Notes: generated by a model from the letters alone, not told the origin. A stretch of 12,599 nucleotides of DNA from an uncultured Paraprevotella sp. (GCA_910584955.1 CAJUDC010000074.1:1-12599), one strand, 5' to 3'; counted from the stretch's first letter, positions 1 to 7,021 are shown. Numbers and translations are program-made.

Positions 1-2
1 TG

Positions 3-155
3 AAACATATTGTGCTGAACAACGGGGGAGGCCGCCTATTGGCCGAGTTTTGCTATTTTTATTTCTGGTCGTTCGACTGTGTGAAGAGAGTGATAATAAA
101 ATGTCTGGGTATAGACTTTTTGAAAAGGTTACATTATGCCCGTACAGATAAGTAA
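3..155 (+). CDS. 3' end of an unidentified protein gene (partial)
   Basis: An open frame enters from the left edge and ends at TAA 153-155, giving about 50 C-terminal residues. The visible part is rich in aromatic and basic residues (CYFYFWSF, then KRVIIKC, then LKRLHYARTDK), as often seen at the end of membrane-associated glycosyltransferases or acyltransferases, but no diagnostic motif is present and I do not assign a function. The other forward frames are less protein-like: one is closed by a stop at base 1, the other is rich in arginine and runs of small residues. The stop lies 26 bases before the radical SAM start on the same strand, and no promoter or terminator is visible between them, so I infer cotranscription with the next two genes. 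Confidence 0.6.
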   Translation, partial: KHIVLNNGGGRLLAEFCYFYFWSFDCVKRVIIKCLGIDFLKRLHYARTDK

Positions 156-181
156 TAGAATGAAAATAAAAAGAAGTACGC

Positions 182-1642
182 ATGAAGATATATTTTGTCA
201 ACCCGCCTTTTAAAGCCGAATTCGGAAAATTTTCAAGGGAATCCCGAAGCCCGGCCATTACGAAAAGCGGCGCGCTTTACTACCCTTTGTGGATGATTTA
301 TGCGGCTGCTTACAGCCGTAAATGTGGGCATGAAGTATATTTCCTGGATGCACCGGCCAAACCGTTGAACGAGCAACAGGCATTGGATGTTATTGCCGGG
401 CAGGCACAGGACGGCATGTTGTTTGTGTTCGGCACCAGCACGCCCTCTATAAAGAGTGATGTGGCTTTTGCCGAACGGGTGAAACGGATGTACCCTTCAT
501 CGTTCATCCTGTTGGTAGGTACGCATCCCACGGCCTGTGCCGAGGAGACAATGGGATATTCCGACGCTATCGACGGCATCGCTTTGGGAGAATACGATGA
601 AATTGTGCGCGAACTGGCTGATACGTTGGAGCGGCAGGGCGACCTGACCGGTGTGCGTGGCTTATGTTTGCGTAAGGGAGAGGAGTGTGTGCGGACGGAG
701 CGCATGCCGGTGATGCGTAATCTGGACGATATACCGTATGCTTCGCAGTTCATCAAGGAATTTTTGGACGAGCACGATTATTTTTTTGCTGCGGCCACGT
801 ATCCTTCCATTCAGATTTTCACGGGGCGCGGCTGTCCGTTCCATTGTAATTTCTGTGTCTATCCGCAAACCATGCACGGGCATATCTTCCGTGCACGTTC
901 GGCCGAGAATGTGGTAGGCGAGTTCGCGTATATAGCCGCTCATTTCCCGGATGTGAAGGAAGTGGTGATCGAGGATGACACGTTCACCGTGAACAAGAAG
1001 AGAGTAATGGAAATCTGCAACCTGCTGGTGGAGAAAGGCCTGCACAAACGCCTGCGCTGGCTGTGCAACGCGCGTGTCAATCTGGATCTGGAAACGATGC
1101 AAGCCATGAAGAAAGCCGGTTGCCGTCTGATCATTCCCGGTATAGAGTCCGGCAACCAGCAGATTCTGGACAACATAAAAAAAGGTACTCGGGTAGAGCA
1201 ATTCTTCGAGTATGTGGCCAATGCCAAGAAAGCCGGTCTGCTGATTCATGCCTGTTATATGGTGGGAAATGAAGGCGAGACGAAAGAGACGATGCGCGAT
1301 ACCTTACGCCTGGCATTGAAACTGAATACGGATACGGCCCAATTTTTCCCGCTTATCCCTTATCCGGGGACGGAGGCTTATGCCTGGGCGAGGAAGAACG
1401 GTTACATAGAGACGGACTATGCCCGATATTGTTTGCCCGACGGTACGCACAATACGGTGCTGTCTTTGCCGGATCTGCCGGCTGAGGAGATGGTGCGTTT
1501 CTGCAATATGGCCCGTAAGAAGTATTATTTGCGGGTGGGCTATATCCTGCACCGTTTGCGGGTGGGGTTGGCACATCCGTCCGATTTGAAGCGCTCGTTG
1601 AAAGCCTTTGGCAAGTTAAGGCATTATTTGTTTTCTAAATAA
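182..1642 (+). CDS. B12-binding-domain radical SAM protein
   Basis: 486 residues. The N-terminal part (about 1-150) has the pattern of a cobalamin-binding Rossmann domain: it opens with IYFVNPPF, and LLVGTHPTACAEE resembles the GGPHPTALPEE-like segment of B12-dependent radical SAM proteins. The radical SAM core follows, with the CxxxCxxC iron-sulfur motif at Cys218, Cys222 and Cys225 within GRGCPFHCNFC. Further family segments are VVIEDDTFT and GIESGNQQILDNIKKGT. The C-terminal 70 residues are basic. Members of this class generate a 5'-deoxyadenosyl radical and often methylate or rearrange unactivated carbons; the substrate cannot be read from the sequence. Proteins of this type recur in lipid, antibiotic and surface-glycan clusters, and the adjacent glycosyltransferase suggests a glycan or lipid-carrier substrate (inference). 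The ATG follows an A-rich stretch with only a weak AGAAG ribosome site. Confidence 0.93.
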   Translation: MKIYFVNPPFKAEFGKFSRESRSPAITKSGALYYPLWMIYAAAYSRKCGHEVYFLDAPAKPLNEQQALDVIAGQAQDGMLFVFGTSTPSIKSDVAFAERVKRMYPSSFILLVGTHPTACAEETMGYSDAIDGIALGEYDEIVRELADTLERQGDLTGVRGLCLRKGEECVRTERMPVMRNLDDIPYASQFIKEFLDEHDYFFAAATYPSIQIFTGRGCPFHCNFCVYPQTMHGHIFRARSAENVVGEFAYIAAHFPDVKEVVIEDDTFTVNKKRVMEICNLLVEKGLHKRLRWLCNARVNLDLETMQAMKKAGCRLIIPGIESGNQQILDNIKKGTRVEQFFEYVANAKKAGLLIHACYMVGNEGETKETMRDTLRLALKLNTDTAQFFPLIPYPGTEAYAWARKNGYIETDYARYCLPDGTHNTVLSLPDLPAEEMVRFCNMARKKYYLRVGYILHRLRVGLAHPSDLKRSLKAFGKLRHYLFSK

Positions 1643-1651
1643 GGTGTATGC

Positions 1652-2404
1652 ATGATGGATAAAGTCTCCATAATAATGCCGATGCACAACGCCGAGTGCT
1701 TTGTCGATGAGGCCATACGTTCGGTGCTGGCACAAAGTTATGCCAACTGGGAACTGTTTGTAATTGATGATTGCTCAACAGACCGTTCCACCGCACTTGT
1801 ACAAAAGTATGTACAAAAAGATTCGCGTGTTCATCTGCTGACCACGAAGAGATCCTCGGGAATGCCTTGCACGCCCCGTAATGAAGGTATCAGGCAGGCG
1901 ACAGGGCGCTTTATTGCTTTTCTTGACAGTGACGATGCGTGGTTGCCGAAAAAACTGGAAGAGCAGTTGCCTTTGTTCGAGCATCCCGATACGGCTATTG
2001 TATATGGCAATTATGAAAAGATGGCTGAGAACGGAGAGAGGAAAGGCCGTATCTTTACGGCACCGAAACAAACAACGTACACTGCGCTGTTGCGGGGGAA
2101 TGTCATTGGAAATCTTACAGGTATATATGATACGGCCAAGGTGGGGAAGAAGTATTTCCGGGAACTGCATCACGAGGACTACGTCTTGTGGCTGTCTATT
2201 CTCAAGCAGGGCTATGTGGCCCGAAATACGAATACCGTGGTCGGACTGTATCGGGTGCGGAGCCAGTCGGTATCGTCGCGTAAACTCACTGTTTTGCCTT
2301 GGCAATGGAATATTTATGTGAACATCGAGAAAACGGGGTATCCTAAAGCTTTGTTTTATTACGTCTGTTACGCATACAAGGCGTTTCGGAAGAGACTTAT
2401 TTAA
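1652..2404 (+). CDS. Family 2 glycosyltransferase (GT-A fold)
   Basis: 250 residues with the standard GT2 layout: VSIIMPMHNAE at the N-terminus, the nucleotide-binding DDCSTD segment at 39-44, the metal-binding DSDD motif at 92-95, and a C-terminal ED pair at 175-176 (HHEDYVLW) that would supply the catalytic base. It should transfer a sugar from a nucleotide-sugar donor onto a growing glycan at the inner face of the cytoplasmic membrane; donor and acceptor cannot be predicted. The start is either of two adjacent ATGs (1652 or 1655). AAGGTG at 1641-1646, overlapping the previous stop codon, is a good ribosome-binding site, which is rarer in this phylum. Only 9 bases separate it from the radical SAM gene, so the two are almost certainly cotranscribed. 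A strong terminator follows, making this the last gene of its operon. Confidence 0.95.
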   Translation: MMDKVSIIMPMHNAECFVDEAIRSVLAQSYANWELFVIDDCSTDRSTALVQKYVQKDSRVHLLTTKRSSGMPCTPRNEGIRQATGRFIAFLDSDDAWLPKKLEEQLPLFEHPDTAIVYGNYEKMAENGERKGRIFTAPKQTTYTALLRGNVIGNLTGIYDTAKVGKKYFRELHHEDYVLWLSILKQGYVARNTNTVVGLYRVRSQSVSSRKLTVLPWQWNIYVNIEKTGYPKALFYYVCYAYKAFRKRLI

Positions 2405-2422
2405 GGTCGGGAATATATTTAT

Positions 2423-2470
2423 AAACAGCCTTTTGCCTGCGATTCCGCATCCGGGCAAAAGGCTGTTTTT
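2423..2470 (+). terminator. Strong intrinsic terminator after the glycosyltransferase gene
   Basis: A perfect 15-base-pair stem pairs 2423-2437 with 2454-2468. The 16-base loop can itself form a small TGCG/CGCA hairpin. The right arm runs directly into TTTTT (2466-2470). It lies 19 bases after the stop at 2404 and ends the plus-strand operon. On the minus strand the stem is followed only by a mixed A/T run, so termination from the convergent lipoprotein side would be weaker. Confidence 0.92.
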
Positions 2471-2527
2471 CTGTTGTTCGATACTTTGTTTCCTTGTGCT
2501 GCTTTTTTAGGGGCATGCGGAGAAAAA

Positions 2528-2581
2528 CTTCAGATCATGATTTGATCTTTACGGTTCATGCCGTGGTCTCTTCAGATCATG
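2528..2581. repeat. Pair of 12-base direct repeats in a convergent intergenic region
   Basis: CTTCAGATCATG occurs at 2528-2539 and again at 2570-2581, 42 bases apart start to start. The first copy overlaps a 6-base-pair inverted repeat, AGATCA (2532-2537) with TGATCT (2543-2548). Read on the minus strand this hairpin is followed four bases later by TTTTT, so it could be a weak terminator for the lipoprotein transcript. The rest of the 278-base region between the two convergent genes (2405-2682), apart from the terminator at 2423-2470, shows no convincing gene or promoter. Confidence 0.45.
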
Positions 2582-2682
2582 TCGGGTTGTGTAGAGAGTA
2601 AGGTACGAGCCGGAATTGTCGCGGGTACATGGAGAAAAAGACTTGACGATGCTGTGTGTATTTATCGTTGAGCACCAGATAA

Positions 2683-3105
2683 TCAGTACTTCCGAAACGT
2701 AAGGATGCTTTGCGGATTGCTCAGGATCATCCGGCTGCTTTCCAGCACTTCTACCCGGAACTTCCCGTCGGGGGCCACTCCGCAGTATTTCAGCGAGTCC
2801 GGCGGGACGATGGTGTCGAAGGGCGTCATGTATACCGGACCGATGAAGAGGGAGTCGCCTTCGTGGCGGAAACGGGCCAGATAGGAGTGGCGCTCGCCCA
2901 CCTGGCGCAACCGCATCAGATCCAGCTTTACGTAATAGTAGATGCCCGAACGGTTGTCGGCCAAAAGCCGGTGGTCGCTGCGGTTTTCCCAACGGGTCAG
3001 TTGCCAAGTGCCGTCCAGTTTGCCGTTGCAGTCCATTTTGTCGCACGACGGCAGCAGGCCGGACAGGAGGAGGATGCTTAGAATAAAAGGCAGAATCGTT
3101 TTCAT
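2683..3105 (-). CDS. Small lipocalin-like lipoprotein, function unknown
   Basis: 140 residues. The N-terminus is a lipoprotein signal: a short basic start, a hydrophobic run (ILPFILSILLLSGLL), and a lipobox LPSC with Cys21 as the expected lipidated residue. The mature part begins with a GTWQLTRWE segment typical of lipocalin-like beta-barrel domains in Bacteroidota lipoproteins. The remainder alternates short beta-type segments (YYYVKLDLM, DSLFIGPVY, FRVEVLE, MILSNPQSILTFRKY). A second cysteine sits five residues after the lipidated one. No acidic surface-export signal follows Cys21, so a periplasm-facing location is more likely than the cell surface (inference). The gene starts 22 bases after the Wzi-like gene on the same strand, so the two are probably cotranscribed. 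The ligand is unknown. The plus-strand frames over this gene look like shadows. Confidence 0.82.
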   Translation of the reverse strand: MKTILPFILSILLLSGLLPSCDKMDCNGKLDGTWQLTRWENRSDHRLLADNRSGIYYYVKLDLMRLRQVGERHSYLARFRHEGDSLFIGPVYMTPFDTIVPPDSLKYCGVAPDGKFRVEVLESSRMILSNPQSILTFRKY

Positions 3106-3127
3106 GAATGTTCGTTGTTTACCAGTG

Positions 3128-4660
3128 TTATAAAGATTTTCCCGAACGGTGTCTCCGTCCGAACAGTCCGGTCTTGCGCAGGGTCAGCATACCGCCTGTG
3201 CTACGGCCCAGCAGGCTGCCGCCGTTGGTGGCGAAGGCACCGGTCAGAGAGATGCCGCGCAACCGCCGGGGGTGGTAGTCCAGTTCCAGCATGAAGTAGT
3301 TGCCGTAGGCCGGATCGGGCAGGGGAGTGTCGTAGGTCCCGTACGATTTGGAGTGAGTGAACAGCATCCGGTAGCCCAGTTCGTTCAGCGGGCGACCGCT
3401 GATGCCGAAGTGATGGGCCGTAATGCGGTTGTGCATGAAATAGATGCGTCCGTTGGTGTTGTAGACGGGTGAAATGAGCAGCGGGTTGCCGAGACCTTGG
3501 CCGTGGTGGTGCCAGCCGGTGTAGGTGCCGTGGTTGTAGTAGTTGTCTACACCGCTTATCTGAATGGGCAGCAGGGCGGTGGCGTCGTGGTACAGGCCGC
3601 CGGTCTGGTCCCGGGTGCCGATGTGTTCGTATACGAATGTACTTACGAAAGGATTTTCGGGCAGTTCGGCTTCTATGCCGTAAATCATGTCTTTCCAGCC
3701 GTATTGGAAGAAGAGCTGCGAGTGGTCTTCGAAGAAATGTTCGGCATAGGTGCGCACCGACCAGTTCTTGCCGTGGTATTGGACACTGAGATGCCAGCTG
3801 CCCAAGTGATTGCCCTCCACATTAGTGAAATCACCGTCGGAAGCATCCTGCCCGCCGGGGATGAAGGCATTCCAGAAGTCCGAGAAACCGTGTCCGATGT
3901 TTACATATCCGGGATCGAAATCGCTGAGGTCGTCCGGGCGCTTGTTTACGTTCCAGGCTTCGCCGCCAAACTGGACGCCCATTTCGAAACCGCCGGTCAG
4001 GGTGACGGGGAATCTGTCCCGGTTTCCGATGCGCAGGAAGCCGGCTTTACTGTGGTAGAGAACGTTTTTGGCGTAGTGTTCGGTGGGAGGGACTGCGTCT
4101 TCCTGCCAGTTGCCGTCGGTGAACATGCCGTAGGCGATGTGGGCTTTCAGGGCCAGCCATCCTTTGGTGCCGGGGATCGTCCAATAGTCGGGCAGTTCGA
4201 GCCGCGCCTGCGGCAGGGGGCGCGCGTTGATGCCGCTGGTCATGGCCCCCGAACTGAGAGCCTGGTTGCGCAGTTCCATCGGGTATTCCTTCTGTCCTAG
4301 GCTCAGACGTCCGTGCTTGTATTGAATGTCTACGTATAGCTGTTGGACGACGAACTTGGAGGTGTATTCTACCGGTACGGCCATATCCGCACCGTAGCCG
4401 ATGTGCCAACGACGGGCGCTGTCGGCGGCGGTGGAACGGAATATCCCGCCGCGCAGATAGCCGGAGTTGTTTTTGATGGAAGAGAGGCCGTATTTGTTGG
4501 CCGTCAGCCAGAAAGGAGCGAAATCACCGCCGGATACGGTGGTGCTGATCTCGGCACTGTAGGTCACGTCTTGTCCCAGACGGCTGAACTGGGCTTGCGC
4601 CGGATAGCTGCCTGCCGCCAGCATAAGGGCGGCTATAAGCTTGTGTTGAAGATGAATCAC
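3128..4660 (-). CDS. Wzi-family capsule assembly outer-membrane protein
   Basis: 510 residues. A signal peptide of about 23 residues ends in AQA. The mature protein shows the start typical of the Bacteroidota Wzi-like family (TYSAEISTTVSGGDFAPFWLTANKYGLSS) and then many alternating amphipathic strands expected of an outer-membrane beta-barrel (GYGADMAVPVEY, VVQQLYVDIQYKHGRLSLGQKEYPMEL). E. coli Wzi is a barrel lectin that helps hold capsule on the surface; here the role is inferred from family membership. The start appears to be GTG (4658-4660): an in-frame stop lies 18 bases upstream and no in-frame ATG precedes the signal peptide. The next ATG, at residue 13, would cut the signal short. An ATG at 4680-4682 is in another frame. 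No Bacteroides-type promoter is visible before it, and it lies just downstream of the RNase Y terminator. The lipoprotein gene follows. Confidence 0.9.
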   Translation of the reverse strand: MIHLQHKLIAALMLAAGSYPAQAQFSRLGQDVTYSAEISTTVSGGDFAPFWLTANKYGLSSIKNNSGYLRGGIFRSTAADSARRWHIGYGADMAVPVEYTSKFVVQQLYVDIQYKHGRLSLGQKEYPMELRNQALSSGAMTSGINARPLPQARLELPDYWTIPGTKGWLALKAHIAYGMFTDGNWQEDAVPPTEHYAKNVLYHSKAGFLRIGNRDRFPVTLTGGFEMGVQFGGEAWNVNKRPDDLSDFDPGYVNIGHGFSDFWNAFIPGGQDASDGDFTNVEGNHLGSWHLSVQYHGKNWSVRTYAEHFFEDHSQLFFQYGWKDMIYGIEAELPENPFVSTFVYEHIGTRDQTGGLYHDATALLPIQISGVDNYYNHGTYTGWHHHGQGLGNPLLISPVYNTNGRIYFMHNRITAHHFGISGRPLNELGYRMLFTHSKSYGTYDTPLPDPAYGNYFMLELDYHPRRLRGISLTGAFATNGGSLLGRSTGGMLTLRKTGLFGRRHRSGKSL

Positions 4661-4695
4661 CGTGAGTTGTGTTTGGTTTCATGAAGTAAAACGAA

Positions 4696-4729
4696 AAAGA
4701 CCGGTTCGTTAGTATGCGAGCCGGTCTTT
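4696..4729 (-). terminator. Bidirectional intrinsic terminator after rny
   Basis: A 13-base-pair stem with one G-T pair joins 4696-4708 and 4717-4729 around an 8-base loop. On the minus strand the stem runs into TTTTTCGTTTTAC, placing it 28 bases after the rny stop, where it should end the zap-rny transcript. On the plus strand it is followed by ATTTTTT, so it can work in both directions. It lies only 36 bases before the start of the Wzi-like gene, leaving almost no room for a promoter downstream of it. Confidence 0.9.
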
Positions 4730-4756
4730 ATTTTTTGTTGTTTCGCCTGCCAGGGT

Positions 4757-6292
4757 TTATTTGGCGTAGCTGACGGAACGTGTTTCGCGGATGACGGTGA
4801 TTTTCACCTGTCCCGGATAGGTCATTTCGTCCTGTATTTTCTTGGCGATTTCGGCGCTCAGGTTCTCCGTCTGCTTGTCGTCGATCTTATCGGCACCCAC
4901 GATGACGCGCAGCTCGCGACCGGCCTGGATGGCGTAGGTCTTCGTCACACCCGGATAGCTCATGGCAATGTTTTCCAAGTCGTTCAGACGTTTGATGTAG
5001 GCTTCCACGATTTCGCGGCGGGCACCCGGTCGGGCACCGCTGATGGCGTCGCATACCTGCACGATGGGAGCGAAGAGCGAGGTCATTTCCGTTTCGTCGT
5101 GGTGGGCTCCGATGGCATTGCAGATGTCGGGTTTTTCCTTGTACTTCTCCGCCAGTTTGGCACCGTAGATGGCGTGTGGCATTTCGGGTTCCTCGTCGGG
5201 CACTTTACCGATGTCGTGGAGCAGTCCGGCGCGTTTGGCTTTCTTGGGATTCAGACCGAGTTCGGAGGCCATGACGGCACACAGGTTCGCGGTCTCGCGG
5301 GCGTGCTGCAACAGGTTCTGGCCGTAGCTGGAGCGGTATTTCATCTTTCCGATGATGCGTATCAGTTCGGGATGCAGTCCGTGCACACCCAAGTCGATGG
5401 TGGTGCGTTTTCCGGTTTCGATGATTTCTTCTTCCACCTGTTTGGTCACCTTGGCCACAACCTCTTCAATGCGGGCCGGATGGATGCGTCCGTCGGCTAC
5501 GAGCTGGTGCAGGGCCAGACGACAGATTTCGCGGCGCACGGGGTCGAAAGCGGAGATAACGATGGCTTCCGGGGTGTCGTCTACCACGATTTCCACGCCC
5601 GTTGCTGCTTCCAGTGCCCGTATGTTGCGGCCTTCGCGTCCGATGATGCGTCCTTTCACTTCGTCGTTGTCGATGTGGAACACGGTGACGCTGTTCTCTA
5701 TGGCTGTTTCCGTGGCCACCCGCTGTATAGTCTGGATAACGATACGTTTGGCTTCCTTGTTGGCTGTCATTTTCGCATCGTCCATGATTTCATTGATATA
5801 GCTGGCAGCGTTGGTCTTGGCTTCTTCTTTAAGTGAGTCGATCAGGCGTTCCCGGGCTTCTTCGGCGCTCAATCCGCTGATGGTTTCCAGCTTTACCCGT
5901 TCCTGGGCTTGCAGTTGTTCCAGTTCCTCTTCTTTCCGGCTTACGTTCTGTTGCCGGGTTTCCAAGCGTTTCTTTTCGTTTTCCAGTTCGTTCTTTTTGC
6001 GGTTAAGCTCTTCCTGCCGCTGGTTCAAGCCGATTTCCCGCTGCTTCAGCCGGTTCTCGCTTTGCTGGATCTGCTGGTTGCGTTGCTGTACTTCTTTTTC
6101 CAGTTCGGCTTTCTTGTTCAGGAATTTTTCCTTTACTTCCAGCATTTTTTTCTGTTTCATCACTTCGGCTTCCTTGCGGGCCGCTTCTTCCAGCCGTTTA
6201 TACTTACTCGACAGTTTGCTCCGGTATAGGGCATACAGGGCTGTACCTATGATCGCAACTGCAACGATGGAGATTCCTATGATCCATTCCAT
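4757..6292 (-). CDS. rny: Ribonuclease Y
   Basis: 511 residues, the usual RNase Y length and domain order. An N-terminal membrane helix (about 4-23) is followed by a long charged coiled coil (about 28-140, rich in K, E, Q and R). A KH RNA-binding domain follows, with GRIIGREGRN at 214-223. The HD phosphohydrolase domain carries His330, the His359-Asp360 pair (LLHDIGK), His397-His398-Asp399 and Asp415 as likely metal ligands. All expected catalytic residues are present. The enzyme is a membrane-anchored endoribonuclease that starts mRNA decay in many bacteria. It follows zapA on the same strand after a 115-base structured spacer, and is closed by the terminator at 4696-4729. No Bacteroides-type promoter is visible in the spacer, so it may depend on the zap promoter or an unseen one. 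The long plus-strand frames here are antisense shadows of the coiled coil. Confidence 0.97.
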   Translation of the reverse strand: MEWIIGISIVAVAIIGTALYALYRSKLSSKYKRLEEAARKEAEVMKQKKMLEVKEKFLNKKAELEKEVQQRNQQIQQSENRLKQREIGLNQRQEELNRKKNELENEKKRLETRQQNVSRKEEELEQLQAQERVKLETISGLSAEEARERLIDSLKEEAKTNAASYINEIMDDAKMTANKEAKRIVIQTIQRVATETAIENSVTVFHIDNDEVKGRIIGREGRNIRALEAATGVEIVVDDTPEAIVISAFDPVRREICRLALHQLVADGRIHPARIEEVVAKVTKQVEEEIIETGKRTTIDLGVHGLHPELIRIIGKMKYRSSYGQNLLQHARETANLCAVMASELGLNPKKAKRAGLLHDIGKVPDEEPEMPHAIYGAKLAEKYKEKPDICNAIGAHHDETEMTSLFAPIVQVCDAISGARPGARREIVEAYIKRLNDLENIAMSYPGVTKTYAIQAGRELRVIVGADKIDDKQTENLSAEIAKKIQDEMTYPGQVKITVIRETRSVSYAK

Positions 6293-6317
6293 ACTTTGTT
6301 TGTTTTGTTTGTATATA

Positions 6318-6376
6318 AATAAAAAATGCGCACCGCCATCTTCTGTCGCGCAGACAGGGAGAAAACGGTGCGCTTT
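6318..6376 (-). terminator. Hairpin with T-run in the zapA-rny spacer (terminator, attenuator or small RNA 3' end)
   Basis: On the minus strand GCGCACCG (6373-6366) pairs perfectly with CGGTGCGC (6335-6328). Inside the 30-base loop CTGTC and GACAG form a second short hairpin. The outer stem is followed at once by ATTTTTTATTT. This has the form of an intrinsic terminator, yet it lies between zapA and rny, 35 bases before the rny start. It could be a partial terminator lowering rny expression, the 3' end of a small RNA, or the leader of an unrecognised rny promoter. Just upstream on the same strand, after the zapA stop, is a CCCCCGAGCCGG stretch discussed in the findings. Confidence 0.6.
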
Positions 6377-6407
6377 AACTCACTCAGGTTGTTCCGGCTC
6401 GGGGGCT

Positions 6408-6707
6408 TTACCGCACGCCCAGCGTATCTTCAATTTCGGCCAGCATGGTTTCCATACATTCCACGTATGGGGCCGTGTCGTTGCGGTGTTCGTTTCGTTT
6501 CAAGGAAACGGCGATGTCGAGCGCCGCCATAGTCAAATACGTTTCATTGCCCTGATTAGGGTATTGTCCCGCATAGTAATTGAAGCGTTGGTTTATCAGT
6601 TTCTCGGCATCACGGTAGATGATCTCTTCGCTTCGTTTCACCGTGATGGGAAAAATCAGACTTCCCAGCCTTAATGTTATCGTAAAGGTCTCACTCACTG
6701 TCTTCAT
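6408..6707 (-). CDS. zapA: Cell division protein ZapA
   Basis: 99 residues, normal length for ZapA. The N-terminal half (FTITLRLGSLIFPITVKRSEEIIYRDAEKLINQRFNYY) matches the family pattern of a short beta hairpin, then a helix with the R/DAE segment. The C-terminal half is an amphipathic helix (MAALDIAVSLKRNEHRND, then ECMETMLAEIEDTL) that would form the tetrameric coiled coil. ZapA binds FtsZ and bundles its filaments at the division site. The gene begins 3 bases after the stop of the coiled-coil gene, a tight two-gene unit. The start codon ATG (6705-6707) is the only sensible one. RNase Y follows after a structured spacer. Confidence 0.92.
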   Translation of the reverse strand: MKTVSETFTITLRLGSLIFPITVKRSEEIIYRDAEKLINQRFNYYAGQYPNQGNETYLTMAALDIAVSLKRNEHRNDTAPYVECMETMLAEIEDTLGVR

Positions 6708-6710
6708 GAA

Positions 6711-7004
6711 TTATGCTTTTAAGAGAGTGATACACTTGTCTACGTCACGCACCAACTTCGAAATACGGCTCCGGGCATCCTTGATGTCGTTGTCACCGAT
6801 CTCAATCATTTTGGCTATCTTTAAATCGGCGTAGTCGGCTTTCAAGGTTTTTGCCTCCTCTTTTAAAGCGTTGATAACGGTCTCTTGCTGGTCCATCATT
6901 TCGTAGAGCGACTCATTTTCCGCTTTCAATTGCTTGTATTGAAGTATGAGTTGCCTGATCCGGGTTTCCAATGTCTGCACCAATTTATCTGCTTCAGAAG
7001 CCAT
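6711..7004 (-). CDS. ZapB-like coiled-coil protein preceding zapA
   Basis: 97 residues, almost entirely predicted coiled coil. Residues 4-65 show heptad spacing of L, I and V (LVQTLETRIRQLILQYKQLKAENESLYEM, then INALKEEAKTLKADYADLK), followed by a short helical tail ending DVDKCITLLKA. This composition and position directly before zapA fit the ZapB-type division factors that partner ZapA at the FtsZ ring, but coiled coils align poorly and homology to E. coli ZapB cannot be shown by eye. There is no signal peptide or membrane segment, so it should be cytoplasmic. GGAG at 7012-7009, 4 bases before the ATG, is a reasonable ribosome site. A close-fitting promoter lies just upstream with a very short leader. 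The gene is the first of the zap(-rny) operon. Confidence 0.8.
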   Translation of the reverse strand: MASEADKLVQTLETRIRQLILQYKQLKAENESLYEMMDQQETVINALKEEAKTLKADYADLKIAKMIEIGDNDIKDARSRISKLVRDVDKCITLLKA

Positions 7005-7021
7005 ACTACTCCATTTGGCTA

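Noticed and set aside
2423..2470. Long inverted repeat as a recombination or attachment site
   Set aside because: Stem, loop size, T-run and position 19 bases after a stop codon fit an intrinsic terminator, and no integrase or transposase is nearby.
2549..3046. 165-codon minus-strand open frame overlapping the lipoprotein gene in another frame
   Set aside because: Rich in arginine, proline and glutamine without any motif; the 140-residue frame has a signal peptide, lipobox and plausible fold.
3497..4300. 267-codon plus-strand open frame opposite the Wzi-like gene
   Set aside because: Its protein is a repetitive valine/glycine/alanine-rich antisense reading, while the minus strand encodes a complete barrel protein with signal peptide and family motifs.
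4680..4682. ATG upstream of the Wzi-like gene as its start
   Set aside because: It lies in a different frame from the barrel protein and reads into a polar sequence without a signal peptide; using it would require a frameshift.
5099..5836. 245-codon plus-strand open frame
   Set aside because: Antisense to the KH and HD domains of RNase Y, whose minus-strand motifs are fully conserved.
5811..6674. 287-codon plus-strand open frame with long serine runs
   Set aside because: The serine/phenylalanine/cysteine-rich sequence is the antisense of the lysine/glutamate-rich RNase Y coiled coil, and it also crosses zapA; no domain supports it.
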